Source: CAWCTB01 sp963798275 (GTDB taxonomy: Bacteria > Acidobacteriota > Terriglobia > Terriglobales > Acidobacteriaceae). From it: a stretch of 64,000 nucleotides of DNA. The stretch lies in assembly GCA_963798275.1 (NCBI GenBank), contig CAWCTB010000038.1:1-64000 (forward strand). Reading direction: 5' to 3'. Below the pieces are notes generated by a model, which was given only the letters and a program-made list of their open reading frames with translations, did no database searches and was not told the origin of the DNA. How positions within the stretch are numbered: the stretch's first letter is position 1; every line of letters starts with the position of its first letter. Made by a program: the position numbers and the translations under genes. This document shows, piece by piece, positions 42,440 to 54,354 of the stretch.

Positions 42440-42772
42440 GTGAGAAAAATTGCTCTTCGCTCTCTTGTTCACTTTATTGCTGGCACCCTTGCGATAGCCG
42501 CCGACACGTACCAGACCGGCAAGATTGTGAAGTGGGACAACGGCAACTATCCCGACGGAAAGAAAACCAAGGCCTGGATCGTGTACCAGGTGCAGGGCGA
42601 CAACCTGCTCTACTCCATCGCCCGCCACAAGGAAACCAAGCCCCAGATGGAACCCGGAGAGCAGATTCAATATCACGTCAAGGGCAACCAGATGGACGGT
42701 GGTCAACGCCAAAGGGAAGAAAAACAACTACCAGATCGTCGGACAGTCGCAAGCGCCGCGCCACCGCAGTGA
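42440..42772 (+). CDS. Small secreted protein of unknown function (frameshift)
   Basis: About 110 residues from GTG 42440, behind gaggagat. A signal peptide (LRSLVHFIAGTLAIAADT) precedes TYQTGKIVKWDNGNYPDGKK, a small beta-rich domain. A shift near 42700 probably continues as NAKGKKNNYQIVGQSQ. Convergent with glnD; the exact stop is uncertain. Confidence 0.5.
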   Translation: MRKIALRSLVHFIAGTLAIAADTYQTGKIVKWDNGNYPDGKKTKAWIVYQVQGDNLLYSIARHKETKPQMEPGEQIQYHVKGNQMDGGQRQREEKQLPDRRTVASAAPPQ

Positions 42773-42813
42773 GCGTTCGCGCGTGCTCAAAGAGCCGGAC
42801 TCGAATTGGCTGG

Positions 42814-45416
42814 TCACCAGGTGCTCGGCAATGAATCGCTGAGTTCGGTCGTCAGGGCCCACTCGATCGTTCTCTGCTGCTCACGCGTCAGTTTCATCCC
42901 GCTTCGCGTCAAGTAAAAAACGTCATGGGCGACGGCGCCTTCGGTGTCAATCAGCGCCACTTCGATGCTGCAATTCTCGCTGGCCAGGGTCGAGCTGATG
43001 GTGTGCAGCAGGCCCGGACGGTCTTGCGTGATCACTTCCAGCAGCGTGCTGCCGGGAGAGGATTCGTCGTCGTATCGCAGCCGCGTCTCGACCTTGAGCT
43101 TCGCCGGTTTGGTGTCGGCCTTCAGTCGCGACTCCAGCAGCGGATCGAGCGGCGCTTCGTGCATCAGGATTTCAATGACTGACTTCTTGAAGCGCTCGCG
43201 TTCCGGCGGATTCAGTTCCAGGGTGTGGAACCGGTCTTTGAAGTAGAAGCTGTCAACGATCACCCCGGCGCGATTGGAGAAGGCGCTGGCCTTGGTGATG
43301 TCCATGCCCCATCCGTAGAGAATTCCGGCCAGCGTCGAGAACAAGCCGGGGCGATCGGCGGTGACGACCGTGAGTTCGTGCTGCCCGCTGACCCGCCGCA
43401 CTCCGAGTTGCACCGGTTCTTTGCGCAGGTGGCTCGGCCATTTCGAAGTGCAGGATCACCTGGTCGGGCGAATGCGACATCAGGTAGCGCTGCGGCAGGC
43501 CGTCGAGGAACTTCAACAGTTGCGACCGGCGTTTGGGCAGCAGCGCCGCAACCCGCTCCACCTGTTCGGTGCAGACGTCGGCGTGGAAGCGCTCTTCGTC
43601 CACGCTGTGATCGAAATAGGTGGCCGTGCCGGCGTACAAGCGCCACAAGTTCTCGGCCTTCCACGGCGTGAGCGCTTCGGGGTTCACGGACTTGATGTCG
43701 GCGAGCGTCAGCAGGGTCAGCATCTTCAGCCGCTCGGGTGTGCCGATCTTGCCGGCCAGCTCGCGAACGGTTTCCGGATCGTAGATGTCACGGCGGCGCA
43801 TGGTGGACGACATCTCCAGATGGGTCGCAATCAAGAAGCAGACGGTCTGCACGTCTTCGACCGGAAGGCCCATACGCTCTACCGCTGCTGCCGCCAGTTG
43901 CAGGCTGTTGTGGACGTGGTCGGTGCCCGCGAGTCCCTTGCCGGTGTCATGCAGCAGCAGCGCCAGGAAGAGCAGCTCGGGGCGCTCCAATTCGGACAAC
44001 AACTCACCAAACGGTTGCAGCCATTCGACATCGTTGTTCTTCAAGTGATGCAGCACTTCGATGGCGACAAAACTGTGCTCGTCCACGGTGTAGCGATGGT
44101 AGAGATCGCGCAGCACCAGCGAATCGATGGTCTCGAACTCGGGAATGGCACGCGTCAGCAGATTGAGGGAATGCATCGCCGCGCAGCGCTTCAGCCGCGT
44201 GGGGCTGCAGCAGCAACTCGCGCAGGTGCTCCCAGAGACGCGTGTCCTGTGGCATCGCATCGGCCAGGGCGCGATAAGCGTTCTTGATCCGACGCTCGGT
44301 CTCAACACTCAGGGCGACTCCGTGCCGGGCGCTAAAGGTGAATAGGCGCAGCACAACCATCGGGTCGCGCGCTCCGGCGGACTGCTGCAGATAGACCCGG
44401 CCGTCCACCACGGAAAAGTCTTCGTTGGAGACGCGTGACCGCCAGTGCTGGAACGAACGGTATAGCGAGGAGCGGGCGCGCGGGACCTGCTCCAACAACT
44501 GGTTGGCGTTGCGGAAGATGGCGCGCGCGTGGCGGAAGTACAGCCGCATCCATTCGGCCGACGGCAAGGCTCCCGACTTGGTGGCAATGCCACGGGCGGC
44601 CAGCTCATCTTGCGCTTCCCAGGTGACGACGTTGTCGTCACGCTTGCCGCGGTAGTGCAGGTAGCAGCGAGTCGCGGAGAGAAACTCCATCGCGTCCAGC
44701 AGGTCGTCGCCGTCAGGCCCCTGCTGCAGGCCGAGCGATTCGGGCCATCTGCGTCCGGAATCGAGTGTCGCGATGGCGCCGAACCATTGCGCGACGTGGG
44801 TGTCGCGCAGTCCACCCGGACCGTCCTTAAGGTTGGGCTCGAGATGGAAGATGGTGTTGCCAAAGCGGAGGTGGCGGGTGCGGGTCACTTCGGCCAGTCG
44901 CTGTACCAGCTCGTCGGACTCGCGCGCCACCAGCTGCGGCAGGATTTTTTGGCGCAACCGCTCGAACAGCGCCGCCTCGCCGGTCAGGAAGCGGCAGTCG
45001 AGCAGCGAGATGGTGAACTCGACGTTGTCCCGGTCGAAGCGCGCGCAGTCGTCGAGCGTGCGCGTGGTCGGACTGACGCGCAGGCCGATGTCCCACATCT
45101 CCTGGCAGATGCTGCGGATCGGCTCCTTCATGCTGCCGCGGAGCGCCTCGTTCTGGGTCAGGAAGAGCAGGTCAACATCGGAATGAGGGAACAGCGCGCG
45201 GCGGCCGAATCCGCCCAACGCGACCAGCGCAAGCCCGGAGCCGGCACGCGTGGAAACGTTCTGCTCCCATAGCTGAATTGCGAGCTTGTCGACCACCGCG
45301 GTGCGATCCCGCACCGTGGCTGCGCCCGAGCCGTTGGCCTCGAACTCCCCGCGCAGCCGCTCGAATTCCTGCCGGTAATGTGTGCGCAGTGTGGAGTCGG
45401 CCGCCGGGCTGGGCAT
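42814..45416 (-). CDS. glnD: [Protein-PII] uridylyltransferase (two frameshifts)
   Basis: About 867 residues with joins near 44185 and 43425. It uridylylates and deuridylylates PII in response to glutamine. The nucleotidyltransferase motif is ALGGFGRRALFPHSDVDLLF; the HD domain has FLALLLHDTGKG and DHVHNS; and the last 200 residues carry two ACT domains (HELTVVTADRPGLFSTLAGI and LLEVITQDRPGLLHTISSTL). It is the last gene of amtB-glnB-glnD, 32 bp after glnB. Confidence 0.9.
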
Positions 45417-45448
45417 GGTTCTCCTGAACAGAATTCAGGCAGATGCAG

Positions 45449-45787
45449 TCATAATGCGGTTTCGCCGCGCTCGTCGTTGCGGATGCGGATGGCATCGTCG
45501 ATGCGCGACAGGAAAATCTTGCCGTCGCCGATCTTCCCGGTGCGGGCGGCGTTGGTAATCGCCTGGATCGCCGAATCCACCAGGCGATCGGGAAGCACCG
45601 TCTCAATCTTCACCTTGGGCAGAACGTCCACGGTGTACTCGCGTCCGCGATAGAACTCGGTGTGGCCCTTTTGCCGCCCGTGCCCCCGAACTTCCGTTAC
45701 CGTCATGCCCTCCACTCCGATCTCGAGCAGGGCATCTTTCACGGCTTCGAACTTCGAGGGTTGAATTACTGTTTCCAGCTTGGTCAT
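45449..45787 (-). CDS. glnB: Nitrogen regulatory protein PII
   Basis: 112 residues, full family length. It reports 2-oxoglutarate and ATP/ADP status to the ammonium channel and glutamine metabolism. The T-loop GHTEFYRGREYTVDVLPKVK has Tyr51, the residue uridylylated by GlnD; GKIGDGKIFLSRIDDAIRIR is the B/C-loop nucleotide site. It lies between amtB and glnD, but 412 bp after amtB, so it may have its own promoter. Confidence 0.95.
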   Translation of the reverse strand: MTKLETVIQPSKFEAVKDALLEIGVEGMTVTEVRGHGRQKGHTEFYRGREYTVDVLPKVKIETVLPDRLVDSAIQAITNAARTGKIGDGKIFLSRIDDAIRIRNDERGETAL

Positions 45788-45906
45788 AAATTCGCCTTAA
45801 TAAATCGTGATGATCTTCCAATTGATGAAAGGAATAACTGTTGTTCTAAATTCCTCGGCGAGCAACGCGCTCGGCGCGGCTGAAACCGTCGTACCGAGAC
45901 GGTCAA

Positions 45907-46101
45907 GCGCCGTAGGCGCGAAAGAGAATAGCCCCGCCCTTCAGGGCGGGGCAGCTCAACGGGAATGGAGTCCCGTAGGGACGATACTGAGTTCTCGCTG
46001 ATCGGGACTTCTTGAGCCGTGCCTACGGCACTCGTGTCGCAAACAACGCCCCACCCAGCGCTGAAGCGCTGGGCTAAGATGTTTCGTCCCGCAAGCGGGA
46101 C
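45907..46101. repeat. Cluster of four dispersed palindromes
   Basis: In the 412-bp gap 45788-46199: gcgccgtaggcgc (45907-45919), ccccgcccttcagggcgggg (45932-45951), cccagcgctgaagcgctggg (46054-46073) and gtcccgcaagcgggac (46086-46101). All have perfect or nearly perfect stems with different stem sequences but similar small loops (gta, ttca, tgaa, aa). No gene is visible. Confidence 0.7.
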
Positions 46102-46199
46102 TCGATCTCTGCTGATGCACGCTTTGAACGCGAGCACGCCCATTTGCGGTGATCCAAACTCACGCCTGACGCAACCGACGCGTCGCCCGCTGCGCCCGT

Positions 46200-47613
46200 T
46201 CATGGCAGCGAGACCTCCCAGTAATAGCCTTCTTCGCCGTGCTGGGTCAGGTCGAGCCCCTGCACCTCGTGCTCGGCCGGTACACGAACACCGATCACGA
46301 AGTCCACAATCCTGAGGATGATGTAGGTGCCAACGACTGCCAGCCCAATGGCGATAGCCACGCCGACAGCCTGGTTCAGGATCTGGTGGTAGTTGCCGTC
46401 GATCATCCCTGACGGCAGCGGCGTTGCCTTGCGGGTCCTTGAAGATGGGGTTGACGAGCTTGGTTGCGAAGACCCCGGTCAGCAGCGCGCCGATGGTGCC
46501 GCCCACGCCGTGCACGCCGAAGGCATCGAGCGAATCGTCATAGCCCAAGGCAGCTTTCACCCTTGCGACCATCAGGTAGCAACCGACTCCCGCGACCAGG
46601 CCGATGAGCAGCGCCGGCATCGGGCCGACAAATCCCGAAGCCGGAGTGATCGCGACCAGCCCAGCGACGCAGCCGGAGATCGCACCCAGAGCGCTGGGCT
46701 TGCCGTTGCGAATCCACTCCGCGACCGCCCAGCCGATTGCGGCGGTGGCAGCCGCGAAGTGCGTGGCGACGAATGCGCTGGTCGCCAGCGAACCGGCGCT
46801 CAAGGCGCTACCGGCGTTGAATCCGAACCAGCCCACCCACAGCAGACAGGCCCCAATAAAACTCAGCACCACGCTGTGCGGCATCATCGGTTCTTTGGGA
46901 TAGCCGAGTCGCCGCCCAAGATACGTCGCGCAAACCAGCGCCGAGACGCCCGAGGTGATGTGGACCACGGTGCCGCCGGCGAAATCGAGGGTAGGGAAGC
47001 GCCCGCCGAGGCTGGCATTCAGGATTCCTCCCTTGCCCCACACCATGTGCGCCATGGGCGCATAGACGAACAGCGACCACAGCCCCATGAACAGCAGCAT
47101 GGCGCTGAACTTCATCCGCTCAGCAAAGGCCCCGCTGATCAGCGCCGGAGTAATGATGGCGAACATCAACTGGTAGATCATGAAGGTCTGCAGCGGAATG
47201 GTGGCGGCGTAATCGGGGTCGGGCTGCGCCCCCACACCGCGCAGGAATGCATGGCTAATCCCACCGATGAAACTGTTTCCCGATGCAAAGCAAAGGCTGT
47301 ACACCACAATGGCCCACAACACGGTAATGAGCGCCATCATGGCGAAGCTCTGCATCATGGTGGAGAGCACATTCTTCTTACGCACCAGGCCGCCGTAAAA
47401 AAGCGCCAGGCCGGGGCCCGTCATCATCAGCACCAGCGCCGAGCTGACCAGCATCCAGGCGTTGTCGGCCGAGCCTTTGGCGTCGGCGACCTGCTGCTGC
47501 AATTGCGCGATTTGCGCCGCCGTATCAGGGGCAGCCTGCGGCGATTGCGCCACCAGCGAGCCGGCCAAAAGAATCAGAAAGAAGAATGGCAAGAATCTTC
47601 GAACCAACCGCAT
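46200..47613 (-). CDS. amtB: Ammonium transporter (frameshift near C-terminus)
   Basis: About 470 residues, join near 46410. A signal peptide (FFFLILLAGSLVAQ) and an N-terminal coiled segment precede eleven membrane helices. Key motifs: GLALFYGGLVRKKNVLS, AFAERMKFSAML, and the twin pore His in GTVVHITSG and FGVHGVGGTIGALLTG. The second frame gives the last helix and the cytoplasmic tail ending YYWEVSLP. It conducts ammonium inwards and is gated by PII, encoded downstream. Confidence 0.92.
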
Positions 47614-47824
47614 GAAGTACTCCCATTAGAGCGAGATCAATCGAACTGCAACGGCCTGAAGGAGCATTTCTCGGGCGCGATGAAACTCATTCCGGCCCGC
47701 GAAAAAGGGCGAGCTAAAGCTCTTTGCCAGCCCATCAGCCTTTGCCGATCTTGGCGTCTAACCCTGGTAAGTTGAATATCTGGTTTGGCAGGGAATGAGA
47801 AATTCAAACTATTTATGGGCGGTA

Positions 47825-48445
47825 TTAGTTACGGTTATCGCGGGAACATTGCAAGATCGTTACTTCAGTTTTCCGTAGCTGGCTGAGCGAGACTGTGGCC
47901 GGTTTGACGCCTGGCCACGTACTGACGGTCACCTGGTCCGGCGAGGTCACCGAGAAGTGTTCGCCGGCAGTGTAGTTGGTCAGTTGATAGAGACGATTGG
48001 CCTTTCGGGACCAGAACACGACCGGAGAGTACATCGGGGAGTGGCCACCTGAATTGCTCATCTGAAAGACGAAGAATTGCAAATCGGGCGTCCATTGCGC
48101 CACACCCACACCGTATCCGTGCTGACCGTCTGATGACGAAAAATCATGCTCACACAGCAGCGTACCGTCTCTACGGCGGACCTCAACCCGGCTCTCATAT
48201 TCTTCGTAGTTTTTCTCTTTACCCGTGGGAAAGACTACGGCCGTGAGCGCGCCATCCGGCAAAGCGAACCGCTTCGGAGCAGCGAAACCCGGCACAGCGG
48301 ATTGTGGAATCGCTGCACGGCTGAAGAGGAGAACCAGGACAACAACTAGGATGGCTTTCAGCTTTGGCGGCTTTGATCCGCTGCGAAGCAGTGCGTTTGG
48401 GAATCTCACAACTGATATCCTAGGCCAGTAAAGCTGAGCATCCAA
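47825..48445 (-). CDS. Secreted protein of unknown function
   Basis: 206 residues. A hydrophobic segment at about residues 29-46 (LKAILVVVLVLLFSRAAI) looks like a signal peptide with a long n-region, so a later start is possible but none is obvious. The mature part is beta-rich (WTPDLQFFVFQMSNSGGHSP). No family recognised. Divergent from feoA. Confidence 0.6.
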   Translation of the reverse strand: MDAQLYWPRISVVRFPNALLRSGSKPPKLKAILVVVLVLLFSRAAIPQSAVPGFAAPKRFALPDGALTAVVFPTGKEKNYEEYESRVEVRRRDGTLLCEHDFSSSDGQHGYGVGVAQWTPDLQFFVFQMSNSGGHSPMYSPVVFWSRKANRLYQLTNYTAGEHFSVTSPDQVTVSTWPGVKPATVSLSQLRKTEVTILQCSRDNRN

Positions 48446-48584
48446 GTGACGGCGGTTCCCGGGGACTCTTCCGGGCCCATTTTGGAACAGCCGGCATCGG
48501 GTTTTCCCCGATGTTCACACGTCACAAAAGGCTGTGACTTTAGTCGTTGCCGTGGGGCGGGAAAGAGTTAGAATAGAGTTGGAA

Positions 48585-48601
48585 TTGAAAATGATTTTCA
48601 A
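48585..48601. promoter_or_regulatory. Perfect 7-1-7 Fur box at the feoA start
   Basis: ttgaaaatgattttcaa contains the perfect palindrome tgaaaat-g-attttca (48586-48600), the classic Fur core. It covers the feoA ATG (48591). Iron-bound repressor would block transcription through it. Confidence 0.75.
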
Positions 48602-48890
48602 CTTCATATTCGGCCGTCATAAGAAAGAGCGTCATCGCAAGGCCAGCGCGCTGGCCGACCTCCATGTCGGCGAGAGCGCCATCCTCTCCGAACTGCAACT
48701 GTCTCCGCCGGTGGCGGAGCACCTCATGAATCTCGGTTTCGTTCCCGGTCTGGAAGTCACGGTCGCGCGCAGCGGCCCCGGCGGCGATCCTCGGGTGTAC
48801 CGCGTCGAGGGGACCGAAATCGCCATGCGCCGCGATGTATCGCGCCACATTCATGTGGAGCTGCTCGGGGCGCCGGCCTTTGGAGACTGA
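48591..48890 (+). CDS. feoA: FeoA-like ferrous iron transport protein
   Basis: 99 residues from ATG 48591. A basic leader (FGRHKKERHRKASALAD) precedes the SH3-like FeoA domain: LHVGESAILSELQ, HLMNLGFVPGLEVTVARSGP and GTEIAMRRDVSRHIHVEL. FeoA is a small cytoplasmic partner of FeoB. It is followed 3 bp later by feoB. The Fur box overlaps its start codon, so transcription must begin further upstream. Confidence 0.88.
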   Translation: MIFNFIFGRHKKERHRKASALADLHVGESAILSELQLSPPVAEHLMNLGFVPGLEVTVARSGPGGDPRVYRVEGTEIAMRRDVSRHIHVELLGAPAFGD

Positions 48891-48893
48891 CGC

Positions 48894-50786
<1,893 letters not shown>

Positions 50787-50803
50787 GCTGGGCAGGAGGG
50801 AAA

Positions 50804-51066
50804 GTGGAATCCGATCTCACGCAAGAACGCCAACAGAGCTCACGCGTTACTCGACAGGCTCCCCGCCGAGAAGCTGAACGCCGTGCGTGTGTTACTCGAA
50901 GCAATGGTAGAACCGCTGGAGCGCTCTCTGGCATCTGTTCCGGCGGATGAGGAAGAGATCACATCGGACACCGCGGCGGCGCTGGAACGCGGCTCGCGCA
51001 TCGCTCGCCAGCGGAGAAAGTATTCCCCACTCCGAGATCTTGCGTGAGTTCGGCTTGACGAAATGA
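50804..51066 (+). CDS. Antitoxin-like protein of a RelBE-type pair (frameshifted)
   Basis: About 87 residues. GTG 50804 follows aggaggg. The readable core is LLDRLPAEKLNAVRVLLEAM, then VPADEEEITSDTAAALERGS, and in another frame IPHSEILREFGLTK with a stop at 51064-51066. The ending IPH-E-x-x-REFG is common in RHH/AbrB-adjacent antitoxins of small TA pairs. Two shifts (near 50850 and 51020). Its stop overlaps the toxin ATG (atga). Confidence 0.6.
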
Positions 51067-51334
51067 CCGACGAGGCCGCTGCGCACCGGATAGCGGTCAT
51101 CTGGTCTGCAGAAGCCCGTTCCGATCCCGCGCAATTGACCGCGAGACCGCGATGCAGATTCTTCACTGCCTCGATCGTTATCTGGTTGGCCGCGCTGGCG
51201 ACGTCAAGAGGCTTAAGCCTCCTCTGAGCGGCTTTCGGCTGCGCTGTGGCGACTACCGCTTGTTTTTCGACCAGAAGGACGAAAATACCATCGCCATGCT
51301 TGGCGTCCGCAACCGCCGCGAGGCCTACCGCTGA
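51063..51334 (+). CDS. RelE/ParE-like toxin (frameshift)
   Basis: About 90 residues with a shift near 51125. It begins HRIAVIWSAEARSD and continues AIDRETAMQILHCLDRYLVG, then DVKRLKPPLSGFRLRCGDYR and LFFDQKDENTIAMLGVRNRR, the standard RelE-fold layout with R-x-x-x-G-D-Y-R. It would cut mRNA or poison gyrase unless neutralised. It overlaps the antitoxin by 4 bp. Confidence 0.72.
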
Positions 51335-51358
51335 ACTGGCGCGCGGCCTCCTCCTGAT

Positions 51359-52091
51359 TCACCTCCGCGCGCCGCAAATTTCCTTTACCAGGCCAGGCAG
51401 CACCTCTCCCGCCTTGCCGGTTAGCACCTCATCGAAGAACTTGCTGTTCGCCGGCTCTTCAGGGCCGATGTAAATCGCTTTGGCATGATTCATGCGTGCC
51501 ATGCGGACGAAGCTGGCCGCCGGCTCAACCACTCCCGAGCTGCCGATGGTGAGCAGCACGGTGCAGATTTTCAGCTCTTCGAAGATGCGGTCCATGCCGA
51601 AAGGCACCTCGCCGAACCAGCAAATGTGCGGCCGCAACAGCGCTCCGCACTTCGGGCAGGTCGGGATTTCCGCTCTTGGTGAGATACAGGCGCTCATCCT
51701 CGAAAGGAGCGGTGCGGCAACCCGCACGTGAGCAGCGGGTCTGCATCAGGCGCCCGTGCATGTGCATGATGCGCTGTGAGCCGGCCTGCTCGTGCAGCGA
51801 GTCCACGTTCTGCGTGCACAGAAAGAAGCGGTCGCCCAGCGCACGCTCCAGCTCGGCCAAGGCGCGATGGGCAGAATTAGGCATGACGCTGGCATGACGT
51901 TTACGGCGCTCGGAATAAAACTGCCACACCAGTTCGGGGTTGGCGTGAAACGCCTGCGGCGTGGCCACGTCTTCCACGCGGTTGCCGCGCCATAGCCCGT
52001 CGGCGCCGCGAAAGGTGGGCAGTCCGCTCTCGGCGCTGATTCCAGCCCCGGTGAGCACGAACACCCGATCGAGCGGCGACAACGGTTTCAT
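51359..52091 (-). CDS. cobB: Sirtuin NAD-dependent deacylase, class III-like (frameshift)
   Basis: About 244 residues with a join near 51660. NAD site VLTGAGISAESGLPTFRG and TQNVDSLHEQAG; catalytic His in MHGRL; Zn Cys in CSRAGC and, in the second frame, CPKCGALLRPHICWFGE; GSSGVVEPAASF near the end. WQFYSERR has the Tyr-x-x-Arg pair that marks CobB/SIRT5-type enzymes accepting succinyl or other acidic acyl groups. Its start overlaps the stop of the upstream S9 peptidase (tgatg). Translational coupling is likely. Confidence 0.87.
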
Positions 52092-54099
52092 CACTGACCA
52101 GCCGGTACGCCTGTCGGCGAGGCGGCGTCACCCTTCAAGTACTTGTCGAACCACTGCACGGTGCGGCGAATGGAATCAATCTGGTTTTCGCGCTTGGAGA
52201 ATCCATGGCCTTCCGCGGGATAGTAGTGCGCGTCCACGGTCCGGCCTTCCTTCTTCAAGATCGCCACCACCTGCTCCGCTTCTTCCTTGGGCACGCGAAT
52301 GTCGTTCTCGCCTTGCAGCACCAGCAGGGGCGCTTTTTCGTTGCGGATGTATTTGATCGGCGAGGTGTTGTCGTAAACGGTTTTGTCCTTTACCGGATCG
52401 CCGAGCAATGTTTTTTCATATTGCTGCAGGAAGGGATCTTCGTGTTGCAGCATGGTGTACCAGCTGATGATGCCGTACATCTCGACCGCGGCGGCCCAGA
52501 TGTCGGGCGTCTTGCCAATGGCCATCAGGGTCATGAATCCGCCGTAGGAGCCGCCGGTGATGCCGATCTTCTTCGGGTCCACGTAGCCGGTATCGACCAG
52601 GAACTTGGTGGCATAGACCTCGTCCTGCAAGTCGCCTCCGCCAAGGTCCTGAAAGTTCGCCTTCTGGAAGGCCATGCCGTAGCCGGTTGAGCCGCGGACG
52701 TTGGGCGCGATGCAGATGTATCCGCGTGAGGAGAGAGCGGCGGCGATCGAGTTGAAATAGTCCACCGTTTGTCCGGTGGGCCCGCCGTGGGGCAGCACCA
52801 CCGCCGGGTTGGAGCCATCGCGCTTGAGGTTGAAGGGTACCCAGACGAAAGCGCTGATCATCTTCCCGTCGAAGCTCTTGTAGTGGACGAGTTGTGCCGC
52901 CGGCAGGTCGCTGGGGATCAGGCTTGCAACCGCGGAATAGGTCAACTGGCGCGGCTTTTGCGCCGCCAGATCATAGACCCAAAAGTCCGAGGGCCGTTGC
53001 GAACTCTGATGACTGAGCAGCAGCGACTTGCTGTCAGGCGAGAACCCATTGGGATTTCCGGCGACGCTGGTCAATCCGTCCGGCATCGCAACGGCGTGGC
53101 CTTTCCCCGCCGCGAGGTCGTAAAGGTAAACAGTGTTCAAGCCGTCAGCGTTCACCTCGTACGTCGCGTACTTTCCATCCGGCGAGAAATTTCCGCTCGA
53201 AGCCTCCCACTGTGTGTCGGTAATCCACTTCAATTGTTTGCTTGCGATATCCAGCAACGCAGCGTTTTGATATCCACCCTTCTGATTCGACGTGACCAGT
53301 ACCGTCTTGCCGTCCGGCGAAATTGCGCTGGCGGTGAACAGCACGTCGCCCTTGTGGGGAGTGAGTTCCTCCGTCTTGCCGCTGGAGACCTCGATTCGGT
53401 AAACGCTGGCATCGGTAAAGCCGGCATTCACCCGGCTGGCGATGATGTATTTGCCGTCGCTGCTCCAGTCTGCTGGTTGCCACAGTGTGGTCTTGGGTTT
53501 GCTCGTTGGTGAGCTTCTTCACCTGCCGCGATTTCCAATCGAGCAGCGCGATGTCCACCGTGGGGGATGTCTTCGGTTTGTACGAGAAGGCGACGGTCTT
53601 GCCATCGGGCGAGAACAGCGGACCGTCCTCAGAGATGTCCGGTGTGTTCGTCAGATTAACCGGGACGCCGCCGGCATCGCTGATGGCGAACAGGTCATAG
53701 TATTCGCTGCCACCGAAATCCTGGCCGTACACAATTCCTTTGCCGTCGGGCGACCAGGTGGCGCCGAACTGCCGGTCGTCGGAGACCGTGAGTTGCAGCG
53801 GCCATCCGCCGTTCACGCTCACCTTCCACAGATTCATGCGGCCGGTGAAATTGGTGCTGAACACAATCTCCTTGCCGTCGGGTGACCACGCCGGCGAAGT
53901 AACTCGTCGGCTATAGAACAGGTCGTCGATAGGCTACCGGATGCGCGGACGGATTCGCGGGCGAGCTAATCGATTTAGGATCGGTAGGCTGGCGATCGTT
54001 GGGAGAATCGGCAGCAAACAACGCCAGCGTCGAGGCCAGCAGAGCGGAGACAATCGCAAAGGATGCGCGCAGTGGCGCTACTGTTTCTGGGCATGACAT
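52091..54099 (-). CDS. Secreted S9 family peptidase (two frameshifts)
   Basis: About 668 residues, joins near 53915 and 53465. A signal peptide (SFAIVSALLASTLALFAADS) precedes WD-like propeller repeats (SPDGKEIVFSTNFTGRMNLW; ISPDGKTVLVTSNQKGGYQN) and an alpha/beta-hydrolase domain: Ser in GITGGSYGGFMTLM, Asp in LVLQGENDIRVPKEE, His in PAEGHGFSKREN. It is an acylaminoacyl-/dipeptidyl-peptidase type enzyme, likely periplasmic. The sirtuin gene follows with a tgatg overlap. Confidence 0.87.
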
Positions 54100-54354
54100 A
54101 CCTCCTGCAGAGCTGCATCGAGTTCCCCGGTCGCCTGAGGCAGAGTGCTCTCAGGCGTTGCTGCGAAGTGAGCTGCTCCCCGGCTGCATGATGCCACTGC
54201 GTTTCGATATACTGAACCATTCGGTGGCCGGTAGTTCTTGCCTCCGGAGACCGTGGCGGCATCCGTCGGGCCGGTAGGGAATCTATAACTATTGTCAGTG
54301 TTTAAGCAAACGCCGTCGCCCGAAAGTCGAGGCCACGGCCGGAGTTAGTCATCC

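Noticed and set aside
46393..47775. 460-codon open frame on the plus strand across amtB
   Set aside because: Antisense to amtB, low-complexity Arg/Gln/Asp content, no recognisable domain.
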